From Desulfonatronum thioautotrophicum (GTDB taxonomy: Bacteria > Desulfobacterota > Desulfovibrionia > Desulfovibrionales > Desulfonatronaceae), in NCBI RefSeq assembly GCF_000934745.1, contig NZ_KN882169.1, positions 279,110-343,109 of the forward strand: DNA of 64,000 nucleotides, in the 5' to 3' direction. This document shows positions 25,867 through 34,874 of this stretch, piece after piece (the first letter of the stretch is position 1; the number at the start of each line of letters is the position of its first letter). Under the pieces are notes generated by a model. The model was not told where the DNA came from. It was given only the letters and a program-made list of their open reading frames with translations, and searched no databases. The position numbers and the translations under genes are program-made.

Positions 25867-26454
25867 ATGCGGACGATTCAATGGACGGCTTCCAAAAGAG
25901 GGGTCTCTGTACTGCTGTTGCTTATCGTCTTTATTGTTGGTGGGCTTCCCGGGTGTGCGCCTGTCATTTCTCCCGAGCTCATGGGACAGGCTGATCAAGC
26001 GTTGTCGTTTGCCGAACTCCGCCACAATCCGCATGCCCATAAAGGGAGAATCGTTGTGCTTGGTGGGGTAATTATCCAGGCGCATGTCGTGGATCAAGGC
26101 ACCCTGCTTGAGATTTATCAAACAAGGACCAACCGCCGGGGCGAGCCCATAGACCTGGATCGTTCTCAAGGCCGCTTTCTGGCCTTTTCCAAGGAATTTC
26201 TCGATCCGGCAATTTATCGGCAAGGCAGACGGATCACCATTGCCGGGAGGGTAGAGGGGGATATGACTGGGGATATCGGCGATGTTGCGTATCGTTATCC
26301 ACACCTGGCGATCCTGGAACGCCGTCTGTGGCCGGAGTTGCCCCAACCATCCTTTGAGCCATGTCCCTGGTATTTTTCAGACCCACGGGACCCCTGGAAC
26401 CGGTGGCATTGCCCCTATCCACATCCCTTTCTTAGGCCCTATTCCAGGTGGTAG
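25867..26454 (+). CDS. Slp-family outer membrane lipoprotein
   Basis: The 195-residue protein has a lipoprotein signal ending GLPGC and then the Slp pattern: FAELRHNPHAHKGRIVVLGGVI with EIYQTR, then GRFLAF and GRRITIAGRVEGD, ending with a YPHLAI segment. Slp proteins are starvation- or acid-induced lipoproteins sorted to the outer membrane. A proline- and tryptophan-rich tail (CPWYFSDPRDPWNRW, then HPFLRPY) extends beyond the usual end. I chose the ATG at 25867, preceded by GGAAGGG; the frame from 25822 uses a GTG without such a site. No operon partner is evident: the next gene is convergent. Confidence 0.82.
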   Translation: MRTIQWTASKRGVSVLLLLIVFIVGGLPGCAPVISPELMGQADQALSFAELRHNPHAHKGRIVVLGGVIIQAHVVDQGTLLEIYQTRTNRRGEPIDLDRSQGRFLAFSKEFLDPAIYRQGRRITIAGRVEGDMTGDIGDVAYRYPHLAILERRLWPELPQPSFEPCPWYFSDPRDPWNRWHCPYPHPFLRPYSRW

Positions 26455-26546
26455 GGGCAACAGGTTGTTGGTTGCGGGCCGGAACTATTCGTGGAACGAA
26501 GGATTTTCTCCACGAGTAAACTCGAGCCCTGAATAGCGAGCGGTCG

Positions 26547-27548
26547 TCATGGCAGGATAAAACTGTCCCCGTCCCAGATCCAACCCGTAAAATCGGAAAG
26601 GGCGGACCGGGCGATCGCCGCGGGGGGATAGAGCAAGGCGAGTTCTTCGCCCAAGGTGGTTTCATCGGCTACAAGGCCGGTCAGATTTTGAAATTGGGTC
26701 AGAGTACCTCGCTGGGTCAGGCTTGCCGGCTGGATCAACGGCATGGGGTGCATCCAGCCCGCGGCGCTCATCAGCGGGGCAACCTCCTGGAAGCGATAGG
26801 CAACAGGCGGATCAGTCACTACGGAACTTGCTGAGGCCCGAAGGACAATCCAGTCTTCCTCGGCAACACCTTCACCGTCGTCCACCGCGCGAGCGACCAG
26901 TCGAAACGGTTCCGTGGGCAAAGACGCCGGCCGGGCCACGGCCAATGGGTCCGTGGCCGGGTCTTTAAGGATTGTACCGGGAAAAATCTCCAGGCAGCGG
27001 CCAAGCGGTTCCAGAATATATTTTCCAGTCAAGGATGCCGTGCTGGAGTCGGGAAGGTTTGTTGGCAGGATGGGCCGGTGCGTGCGCAATGGCAGAGCAC
27101 AGCCAAGGGCGTGCAGGGTTGTTTTGACGCTCTGCAGGGGCGCGTAAAAATCCGCCCGAATGCTGATCATGGGAGGAATGGACGGCTGAGCCGGACCGGC
27201 GGGTCGATCATTGGCTGCATCGATGAAGCCGACGGGAACGGCTTCGACCAGATATCCGGCCACCGGCGACGGCCCGGCAACGCCGAGGGCCGATGCAACG
27301 GAGGACATTCGGATGTCACCTCGCCCAGCGCTTTCCAGCAGATTCAGATAGCCCCCAATCTCCGTAATGTTGCGCGGAGCGGGAATGCGCGAGGGAAACA
27401 CGTCCCCCTGGTTGGCCAGGCGTTGCAGGAGCACGCGTTGCGCTTCGAGCACATCGGGCCTGACACCGGAGCGCATGATTTCCACCAGTGCGTCAATAAA
27501 TCCAGAAAAATCAGAGCGACTTGAGGAGGGTGTTTGTGTGTCAGACAT
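26547..27548 (-). CDS. Unrecognised protein, partner of the 1257-residue protein
   Basis: The 333-residue protein has no signal peptide, membrane helix or motif I can name. It opens with a serine-rich MSDTQTPSSSRSDFSGF and is proline-rich in the middle (PLRTHRPILPTNLPDS), with mostly alternating short hydrophobic runs and a YRFQEVAPLMSAAGW segment. The ATG at 27548 has AGGAG seven bases upstream, so I reject the longer frame from 27608 that would overlap the upstream stop. It begins 20 bases after the large gene, so it is almost certainly in the same transcript. A joint role with that protein is inference. GC and codon pattern match the surroundings. Confidence 0.65.
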   Translation of the reverse strand: MSDTQTPSSSRSDFSGFIDALVEIMRSGVRPDVLEAQRVLLQRLANQGDVFPSRIPAPRNITEIGGYLNLLESAGRGDIRMSSVASALGVAGPSPVAGYLVEAVPVGFIDAANDRPAGPAQPSIPPMISIRADFYAPLQSVKTTLHALGCALPLRTHRPILPTNLPDSSTASLTGKYILEPLGRCLEIFPGTILKDPATDPLAVARPASLPTEPFRLVARAVDDGEGVAEEDWIVLRASASSVVTDPPVAYRFQEVAPLMSAAGWMHPMPLIQPASLTQRGTLTQFQNLTGLVADETTLGEELALLYPPAAIARSALSDFTGWIWDGDSFILP

Positions 27549-27568
27549 GATTGATGCTCCTGTTATTC

Positions 27569-30500
27569 TTATTCTTGAGAAGGCAGAATGCCCAGAGCCG
27601 TCAGCCATGCCGTGCTGGCGTCTGTACGGACTTGGGTGTCCGCCTTGAATTTACTGAACGGTTTGACCAGCTGGAGAGCCAGGGCCCTGGGAAGTTCACC
27701 ACCGGTAAGCTCCTCGATGATCCCTTTCGCAAAACCTATTTTATCCGCCTGCTCTTCGGTCAGTTGCAGAAAATCGGCAGCTTGGTCCTTCAACAACTTC
27801 ACAGCTTCGCTCCATCTTTGGGCTTCGGCCTTTGCTTCCTCCGCCTCTTTCTTTTGCTCAGCTTCTGCGACGGTGTTATTTTTTTGACTCAGTGTTGTTG
27901 CCTCGGTCAATGCTTTTTGAAATTTATCATAAATTTCAGCTATTTGTTTGTTGACTTTGGCATTTGCCTCATTTTTCTCCGCTGTTTCTTTCTCAAGCTC
28001 TGCCTTCTCCACCCCTTTTTTTGCTACATATGATGCACCGGCCACCTCAACCGCCTTGCTGGCCATCTGGGTTGCTGAGTTGATTGCGTCCTTGCGAGCA
28101 TTGTCAGTATTCAGGATGGTTTTTTCCCCAAGATCGCTCAAGAGGCCATGTCCGAGATAGTCCGTGGAAAAAGGCTGGTTGTCCGGAGCTTTGGCCGCCA
28201 GGGCCTGGGCCAGCGCACCCAGTCTGCCATTGCCCGCTTCACCGGCGACATTGTTTACAATAGTCGGCAGGTTGGAAAGTGTGCTCGGCGCACTCAGAGC
28301 AATCAGGTTGTTGGGGCGCATGGCCACGTTGCCGATATCCGTCGCCTCCTCTCCGGGAGAGTCCTGCCAATTCCAGAATCGCGTCAGGTCGATCTTTTCA
28401 GCGGAAGGGCAGTGGCCGAGCACCGCTTCGCCGAGTACGCCGCGAGTTGGAAGGGTGAAGGTGGATTCGGGCGGGGAAAAGCCCTCGCGGTGGAAGAGGG
28501 TCAAGGCCTCCTGAATCGATGCGGTGGTCAGCGGCTCACCGTCCGCTTCCTCCTTGTTTCCGGCCAGCTCCACGGCCAGCGACGCGGGTATGGAGAACGG
28601 CATGATCATGCAGTTTCCATAAAATCCCAGTACCTGATTGGCGATGCAATTGAGCAGCGGCACGTGCTGGCTTGCGTCGGTCAGACCTTCTGCATCAAGG
28701 CCGCTTTCGGGCAGGCCGATGGTGTAGCCCTCCAGCATGACCACGCGCTCTTCCGGGGAGAGAGAACTCCAGACTGCTTTGGAAAAAGCCATGGTGTTCC
28801 GCACCACGTAGCGCAAGGTGCGCTCGATTTTCATCAGGTCACGGTAGCTGAGAGCCGGATTGCGCTCCACTGCGGCAATGGGCAGGCCGCTGGGCGGTAA
28901 TTCCCGGAAATTCTCGAGAGCGTCTGCAGCTATGGACCCATCCGAGCCGATTTCTGCGCTGAACTTCCTGACAAACGGACCACCCAGGTCCCGCTCCAAC
29001 TGGGCCGGCGTGAAGCTGGCCTCCGTGGCGATGCTCGACAAGTCGAGCTGAACCCCAGGGATGGAGGAGATGGTGGACATAATTTGATATGCGGGATTCT
29101 TGGCCGGATCAAGCTGGTAGCTGATCGGTTCGAAGCGCCGAGTCAGTTCGAAAGCGATGATCTCGCTGGGATCGACGGACTCTGGGATGAGCAGATCGCC
29201 GGTCATGTTGCTTTCGATGCCCTCGTTGCGCAGGCGCTTGAGTTCGGCGAGCATTTCTTCACGGGTTCCGAACTGTTTTGAGGGAATGGCCGTCAGCGTG
29301 GAATCCAGTTGGACGGTGCGCAACTGGCGACCGCTACGCAGGAGAGTATCCACACAGACCCGCTCATATGGGAGAAATTTTCCAGCAATGGAAAATTTGA
29401 GCATCGCTGCTGCCGGGGAGTCGAGCCTTGGTTCGGAACGGGGGTTCGCGGCAAAATCCTCGAGCAATCGCAATCCTTCCCGGTAGCGAAACGGGAGGTT
29501 GCGGCGAATAATGTCGGCATGCCGGTGCAGCAGGGCGTAGCGAACGAGGATCGCATCCCGGCTGGTGGGCAGGTTGGTGCCGATAAGCTCCAGGGGCTGC
29601 CCGGGCGGAAGAAAGCGGACCAGGTCCAGGGGAACGAAACAGACCAGATTCACGCCATCCACTGCCGTGGTTGCCGAGAATTTGCGCAGAATCTCCCAGT
29701 ATTGCACTGTCAAGGCACGGGTTTTGTTATGGTTGGTGATCACCTTGGTCGTGATGGTTTCCCTGTCCCGTTCCGTGGCCAGACGGATGGCCGAGCGCTG
29801 CGCGGAGCGTCGAGCCGAGGCGTGATGCTCCACACTGCGATGCAGATCCTCGGCAGCCCGGCTGGTGTAGGACCTTGCGCCGTCCAGGGAACTCCGTGAA
29901 CTGCCGCTGGTTTTGGTGGTTGTGTCCGAATAGCCCCCACCGGCCCCGATACTGAAGAACCCGACATTCAGGCCAAATCCTCCGGATACGTTTCCCTGTT
30001 CCGTGGTTGACTTGGTCTGGTAGCGGGATGAGGCCAGGACCTGTTCCGTGAAGGCCGATTCGAAAACCGCCTGGCTTGAGGCGTCCTCACGCAGCGAGGA
30101 AACCTGCTGCTCGGACATGTCCAATCGCTCGGTTTCTTGAACCGTGGCACTGGCAACGCGTTCGGAAACCGCCACACGCTGCTGCTCCCCAGGGGCCAGG
30201 GGCAGGGAATAGAGCAGATTACCCAAAGTGAGCCCCTGATATTTCCAGACCTGGGCGAGATTGAGCACGTAGCCGAGGCCGAGAGTGCCCGCCATGGGAA
30301 CCCTTCTGGCAGACTCAATGGTGTTCGCGTTCAGCCCGATCAATTGATCACGGAAACCATCCACGCTGATGGGCTTGTCCACTGGGAGGCGATCCACGAA
30401 TCTGGTCCGGAGCGTACTGGAGAAAGGCAATGGTTTCTTGAAGATTGGCACGGAGAAAGTCTTCCCGGTTGCTCTCCGGTCTCCTGGCAGTCGGGAGACG

Positions 30501-31342
30501 ATCTGCACTCTGCTGGCTGTCGTCGTGCGCGGTTCGACAAGTCGGACCAGCACCGTGTAGGGGAAACGGCGAATGACCGCGTCCTGCTCAAAGCGGATGT
30601 TGCAGGCATCCTCGCCAAGCCGGACCGTCAACAGGTTGGGGGCCTGGTCTGTATCCGACAAGTTCTGGTCGCCTGCGGACAGGCCTTCGACCAGATCGTA
30701 TAAGGCACCGATGATTCCTTTCGGCACTGGGAGCAACATGACTGGCGATCGTATTTCTCCCAGCGCCTGATCACCGCGGCGCGGCAGCGGCAGTGTGACT
30801 TCGGTTCTCGCGGATTGCGCACCATTCAGACGCAGTTTCAAGCCGTTGGTCAGCAGAAGCCTTCTGGCCTCATCCCCCAATTCGGGAAGCGGTAAGGTGA
30901 AGATACCGAGTTCGTCGGTCAGTACCCCGCGGCCAAGGGTGGTATCGGTTACGGGGGAGAGGGCCTGCACAATGATCCTCCCTGCCGCACGGCCATCGGG
31001 ATTGACGACAAGCCCGCTGATCCTCTCTGGAAGTGGACGCACCAGGGGAGCCATATTCCTGGCTTCCTGGGCATGAAGTTTTAGAAAGCCCAGGCCGACC
31101 CGGAAATGGGTCACATCGGCGATTTTGCCGGCAACAACGAGATCTTCACCTTGCGCTTCCGCGATTTCCCGGTATTCACGTTCATCAAGTTCGGAGAGGT
31201 CTATGCTGGGGAGGAACGATCGGGATAATCCGCTAAGATCGAGCGGGGATTCGTTCGATGGATTGTCCTGCCCATCAGGTCTTCGTCGCTGTTGCCCGTT
31301 TTCCGGCTCTTTTGGATCACGGGGATTTCTCTGATTCGGCAT
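27569..31342 (-). CDS. Very large protein of unknown function with carboxypeptidase-regulatory-like and coiled-coil parts
   Basis: The 1257-residue protein has no signal peptide and opens with a polar, arginine- and asparagine-rich tail. Residues about 105-170 look like a carboxypeptidase-regulatory or bacterial Ig-like beta domain (ISGLVVNPDGRAAGRIIVQA, GRGVLTDELGIFTLPLP). About 370-560 is a long helical and glycine-rich stretch (SATVQETERLDMSEQQVSSL, GGFGLNVGFFSIGAGGGYSD) leading into ATERDRETITTKVITNHNKT and ALTVQYWEILRKF, then LVCFVPLDLVRFLPPGQP. About 1110-1200 is an alanine- and glutamate-rich coiled coil. I have seen similar NHNKTRALTVQYWE phrases in large uncharacterised bacterial proteins but cannot name a function. 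It forms a unit with the 333-residue gene after it. Confidence 0.75.
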   Translation of the reverse strand: MPNQRNPRDPKEPENGQQRRRPDGQDNPSNESPLDLSGLSRSFLPSIDLSELDEREYREIAEAQGEDLVVAGKIADVTHFRVGLGFLKLHAQEARNMAPLVRPLPERISGLVVNPDGRAAGRIIVQALSPVTDTTLGRGVLTDELGIFTLPLPELGDEARRLLLTNGLKLRLNGAQSARTEVTLPLPRRGDQALGEIRSPVMLLPVPKGIIGALYDLVEGLSAGDQNLSDTDQAPNLLTVRLGEDACNIRFEQDAVIRRFPYTVLVRLVEPRTTTASRVQIVSRLPGDRRATGKTFSVPIFKKPLPFSSTLRTRFVDRLPVDKPISVDGFRDQLIGLNANTIESARRVPMAGTLGLGYVLNLAQVWKYQGLTLGNLLYSLPLAPGEQQRVAVSERVASATVQETERLDMSEQQVSSLREDASSQAVFESAFTEQVLASSRYQTKSTTEQGNVSGGFGLNVGFFSIGAGGGYSDTTTKTSGSSRSSLDGARSYTSRAAEDLHRSVEHHASARRSAQRSAIRLATERDRETITTKVITNHNKTRALTVQYWEILRKFSATTAVDGVNLVCFVPLDLVRFLPPGQPLELIGTNLPTSRDAILVRYALLHRHADIIRRNLPFRYREGLRLLEDFAANPRSEPRLDSPAAAMLKFSIAGKFLPYERVCVDTLLRSGRQLRTVQLDSTLTAIPSKQFGTREEMLAELKRLRNEGIESNMTGDLLIPESVDPSEIIAFELTRRFEPISYQLDPAKNPAYQIMSTISSIPGVQLDLSSIATEASFTPAQLERDLGGPFVRKFSAEIGSDGSIAADALENFRELPPSGLPIAAVERNPALSYRDLMKIERTLRYVVRNTMAFSKAVWSSLSPEERVVMLEGYTIGLPESGLDAEGLTDASQHVPLLNCIANQVLGFYGNCMIMPFSIPASLAVELAGNKEEADGEPLTTASIQEALTLFHREGFSPPESTFTLPTRGVLGEAVLGHCPSAEKIDLTRFWNWQDSPGEEATDIGNVAMRPNNLIALSAPSTLSNLPTIVNNVAGEAGNGRLGALAQALAAKAPDNQPFSTDYLGHGLLSDLGEKTILNTDNARKDAINSATQMASKAVEVAGASYVAKKGVEKAELEKETAEKNEANAKVNKQIAEIYDKFQKALTEATTLSQKNNTVAEAEQKKEAEEAKAEAQRWSEAVKLLKDQAADFLQLTEEQADKIGFAKGIIEELTGGELPRALALQLVKPFSKFKADTQVRTDASTAWLTALGILPSQE

Positions 31343-31562
31343 GCGGATGGCCTCGCTGTTTATTTAGGTGAAGGCGCCAAGAGAGCCGGGGCCGGCTCTG
31401 AATCGATCAGAATCCTGATAAGGAGTGGGTCGGTGGGGCAGTACCGTCCCCTTTGGTAGTACCGAGGGAGCTGAGCTCACATGTCAAACTGTTATGGATG
31501 AGAGACCATCCAGTGAACACCGGGACGGCCCAGAAAAGGCCGCTCCGTTGTAATTTGGGAAA
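31343..31562. other. Intergenic region, no feature named
   Basis: These 220 bases lie between the PEP-CTERM repeat protein and the 1257-residue protein gene, both on the minus strand. I see no ORF or strong hairpin. The promoter of the two-gene module must lie here or upstream of it. Confidence 0.35.
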
Positions 31563-34097
31563 CTAATGGGATGCTTTCTTCCTGTGCCGCATGGCGTGGA
31601 AGGCCAGCACTCCAGACCCCAGAAGCAGCAGGAGGATGGTGGACGGTTCCGGGATGACCTGGGCAGAGGTCAGGGTGACCCGGTAGATGAACTGCTCCTG
31701 GTCGAACAGGCCGCCGGACGTGGCAATGTAGCCCGTGGGGATGTTCATCAGCTGGACGCTGGTGAAGTCGCTGAAATTGACCAGGCTTGTTGCGGTGATC
31801 AGGTCGAAGTTGAAGGTAGTGAAGCTGGGCTGGGCCAGTTTGGCGAAATCCACTTCCAGGGCGCCGTTGAGCTGGATCTCCCGGGCCACGGTGATCGCCC
31901 CGTACCCGCCCAGGCCCCGGGTCAGGCCGGCCACGGCAAAATAGGTCCGGGCCAACTGGTCCATGTAGAAGTCCCCGGCGGTGAGCAGGCTGGCGTCCAG
32001 TTCCAGGCTGGCCTCGCTGAAGAGGTTGCTGCTGCTGTTGGCCAGCCGGAATGCACCGGTAATGTCAGCAGAACTGTTTTCCAGACTCATCAGGGCATTT
32101 CCGCCAACTCCCCCACCGAGAAACGCGTTGGCTGCCGCGAGGGAGCTGCCGTCGCGCAGGTGCACTTCCCCTCGGGCCGGAATGTTGCCGTCGATAACGT
32201 CCAAGATGGTGACAAACGAGGCCACGCCCAAATCTCCCTCCAGAGTGATCGCGCTGTTGCTGGCCTCCAGAGAGCCGTGGCCCTGGTTCAGTCCGACGAG
32301 AAGTCCACCCCGGAATTCCTCACGATTCCCGATCACGGTCAGGGAGCTGTCCGTAAGGTTCACGAAGCCCTCGGCCTGCCCGCGGCCGATGCTCAACCGC
32401 CCGTTGTCCAGGGTCAGATTGCTCTGCGTGGCCAGCAGTGTCCCCGTGGAATCCGGGGAACCGCCGCCGATGTCCACGATCTGTGCGCTCAGGTCGGCGT
32501 TGCGCAGCTCAAGGAGTCCGGTGGCTGTGGGCGGGGTGGCTCCCGGAAACCCTTGACCCACTCCCACGAAAAGGATCGATTCAGCATTTTGTTGCGGGGT
32601 GAGAACAATGGCCCCGTCCGTGATCCGGACCGTCCCGTGGGCGTTGTGAGCCGGGTTGGTATTTGCTTCGATCTGAATGTTCGGCTCTCCGAGTGTCCGC
32701 CCGACATTCAAGACCCTCCCGGTGAGGGTCCCGCCCGTGATTTCCAGTTCGCCCTCTGCCGTGCCGAAATTCCGGGCCAGCCCGACATTGACGAACGCGG
32801 CGTTCACATTGCCGCCATTGACGGTCACGGTTCCGTATGCCGTTCCACCCGGGCCCCACAAGGTGAGCCCAGTGTCGGTTCCCAAGGGGGTCCCCTCGAC
32901 CCGGCCGATGTTCAGGACCGTTGTCAGTTCCCCGCCAATGCCGCCGCTTCCGGCCTCCAGGGTCCCGGTGGCCGTGACCTCATGCATGGTATTGCCAGCG
33001 GCAAGGCCGACATTGATGTTCGTATAATTCCGCAGACCCTGAACTTGGGCCTTGCCGATGGCCGTGCCCTGGCCGACGGCATTGAAGGTATCGAACTGCA
33101 GCACGCTGCCGATGTCCACGAAGTTGGGCGCTGTCCCGCCGCCCTGAACCAGCTCGCCTCCTAATTCCAAGTACCCGTCAGCGGTACCGTCCGTACTGGA
33201 GTTCACAAGGCCGATGCGGACATTCCCAAATGTCAGGGTGCCTGGGCCGGCAACCAAGGAACCCTCGGCCTTTCCCATTCCTTCGGCCCGGCCGATATCC
33301 AGGGTCGGCCCGGAAAACGTCATGGACCCGGCCTTCAGGGTGCCTTCGGCAGCTCCTGCAGCTGCCCTGCCAATGGTCAAGGATGTAGAACCGGGTGTGT
33401 TGGTCAGGGCTCCTTCCACCGTCAGCGTGCCTATGCCCTGGGCATTGGTGCCCACAGCCTCGCCGACGAGCGCAAAACTTGAGGTTGTCAGGCTGAGGCT
33501 GTCCTCGAACGTAGCCGTGCCCGTGGCCTTGGAGTCTTGGGCGCGGGCACGGCCGATCGTCAGGGAGTCGTTCACGATCGCGGCCTTGCCCACGGTCAGG
33601 GTGCCGGTGGCGGTATTGCCTTGGCTGGTACCAAAGCTGCCCAGAATATCCGGACCTTGTCCGGTATTGCCCACCGAAAGCCCGCTTGTCGTCACTTCTC
33701 CCTTAACCTTGAGCGTTCCGGTGGCCTTATTGTTTACGCCGGCGGCAAAGCCCACGGTCGTGAAGCTGCTGGTCAGGTTGCCGTTAACCGTCACCGTTCC
33801 TGTTGCGGTTGAACCCGTGGTCGGCTCCAGGGGCAGGCCAATTCTCAGGGATGAAACCGCAACGTCCTGGCCGGCCTGGGCTGTCCCGCCGTTGTTGATC
33901 AAGGCATTGTTTCCGGCAACGGGAACCTGCTGCGGATCCCAATTGCCAGCCTCGTACCAGTCCCCGGTGCCATCGAGCCTCCAGGTGATGTCCAGGGCGG
34001 ATGCGGGAGACACGAAAAAAGGGATGAGAGCGAAAAACATCAGAAGGCTGAAGCACAAAAATGTAATCCGGGGGGTGATGGATGGATGGTCAGTCAT
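31563..34097 (-). CDS. PEP-CTERM exported protein with autotransporter-like beta repeats
   Basis: The 844-residue protein has a signal peptide (about 1-35, ending PASA) and, at the end, the PEP-CTERM sorting signal VIPEPSTILLLLLGSGVLAF followed by basic residues. This would be cut and anchored by an exosortase encoded elsewhere. Between them lie about 15 imperfect repeats in which a TGT[L/V]TV phrase alternates with a [L/V][N/T/D][I/V]GRA phrase, as in beta-helix adhesins. The first part (WRLDGTGDWYEAGNWDP) is typical of such exported proteins. I start at 34097, where GGAG lies upstream; the frame from 34127 uses a TTG. It is likely a cell-surface or biofilm matrix protein. It is divergent from the second PEP-CTERM gene. 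Confidence 0.85.
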   Translation of the reverse strand: MTDHPSITPRITFLCFSLLMFFALIPFFVSPASALDITWRLDGTGDWYEAGNWDPQQVPVAGNNALINNGGTAQAGQDVAVSSLRIGLPLEPTTGSTATGTVTVNGNLTSSFTTVGFAAGVNNKATGTLKVKGEVTTSGLSVGNTGQGPDILGSFGTSQGNTATGTLTVGKAAIVNDSLTIGRARAQDSKATGTATFEDSLSLTTSSFALVGEAVGTNAQGIGTLTVEGALTNTPGSTSLTIGRAAAGAAEGTLKAGSMTFSGPTLDIGRAEGMGKAEGSLVAGPGTLTFGNVRIGLVNSSTDGTADGYLELGGELVQGGGTAPNFVDIGSVLQFDTFNAVGQGTAIGKAQVQGLRNYTNINVGLAAGNTMHEVTATGTLEAGSGGIGGELTTVLNIGRVEGTPLGTDTGLTLWGPGGTAYGTVTVNGGNVNAAFVNVGLARNFGTAEGELEITGGTLTGRVLNVGRTLGEPNIQIEANTNPAHNAHGTVRITDGAIVLTPQQNAESILFVGVGQGFPGATPPTATGLLELRNADLSAQIVDIGGGSPDSTGTLLATQSNLTLDNGRLSIGRGQAEGFVNLTDSSLTVIGNREEFRGGLLVGLNQGHGSLEASNSAITLEGDLGVASFVTILDVIDGNIPARGEVHLRDGSSLAAANAFLGGGVGGNALMSLENSSADITGAFRLANSSSNLFSEASLELDASLLTAGDFYMDQLARTYFAVAGLTRGLGGYGAITVAREIQLNGALEVDFAKLAQPSFTTFNFDLITATSLVNFSDFTSVQLMNIPTGYIATSGGLFDQEQFIYRVTLTSAQVIPEPSTILLLLLGSGVLAFHAMRHRKKASH

Positions 34098-34874
34098 GAA
34101 AAGGCTCCAGATTGAGATAAGCGGCAAGTGCAGATGGTTGTACTTAGTTGCCTCCTAATGCAAAAAATGGTCCGCGCTTCTCTAAAAATAAATATTATTA
34201 ACTCAGTGTGTTGGTATGCTGACGAATGGTGACTGAAAAATAGTGTGTAATGTTTTTCGACAACTCCCTCCATCGTATTTATTGTGAACAGGTCATCGAA
34301 TTTCTGATATTTTGAGAATATGTGAAAAAGATGTGTGAACAAAATAATTAAATATCAAAATGTTATCATGCTTTATTGCATTTTTGTTTAATCCTTTATG
34401 GTGGGGGAGGGGGTTAAGGTTTTCAAACGCCCGACTGAAAACAATATGAGAACTTCTTGAAGGGGAAAACTGAAATAGGCGAAAAAACGGCTTAAAAGAT
34501 GTTCTAAGAATTTGAATTGTTGGAATATAACTACCCTGGGTACTGGCCAGTTTCGTTCTCAAATTTACGAGAATTTGTCGGAAAATTATACACTGGCTTT
34601 TGTGGGGTTTACAGGAAAACAACAAGATAAATTGTAATGTAATATATGCTTATAATTTGATATGTTTTTTGACTGTGCTTGTTTTTATCAAAAAAGCGGC
34701 TTGGTGAGATCAATGGAATTGTCGGATTAGCTTACACTATTGTTTACGCTAAAACACGTATCTCCTCAAAATCATATACTTTAATATTTGGCATTTTTTT
34801 TGATATCGCTCAATGTGTTTACGCTGGTTTCTGAGCATCTTGAAATATAATTGCATATAAAAAGGAGATTCCAA
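34098..34874. promoter_or_regulatory. AT-rich divergent control region between two PEP-CTERM genes
   Basis: About 780 bases without a credible gene, strikingly AT-rich. The ten-base word TGTTTACGCT occurs at 34741-34750 and again at 34816-34825, 75 bases apart and 50-130 bases before the 34875 gene. Such a direct repeat could be a regulator-binding site. An open frame on the minus strand at 34293-34625 has no ribosome binding site or protein-like pattern. Confidence 0.45.

Noticed and set aside
31566-33164. 532-codon plus-strand frame opposite the PEP-CTERM repeat protein
   Set aside because: It mirrors the GC-rich repeats of the real gene; no signal peptide or domain, and the opposite strand has both a signal peptide and a sorting signal.
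33214-34158. 314-codon plus-strand frame rich in V and P
   Set aside because: The VPVAV-like repeats are the reverse reading of the beta-repeat protein's glycine/threonine repeats.
34293-34625. 110-codon minus-strand frame in the AT-rich spacer
   Set aside because: No ribosome binding site and random-looking composition; AT-rich DNA with few stops in one frame by chance.
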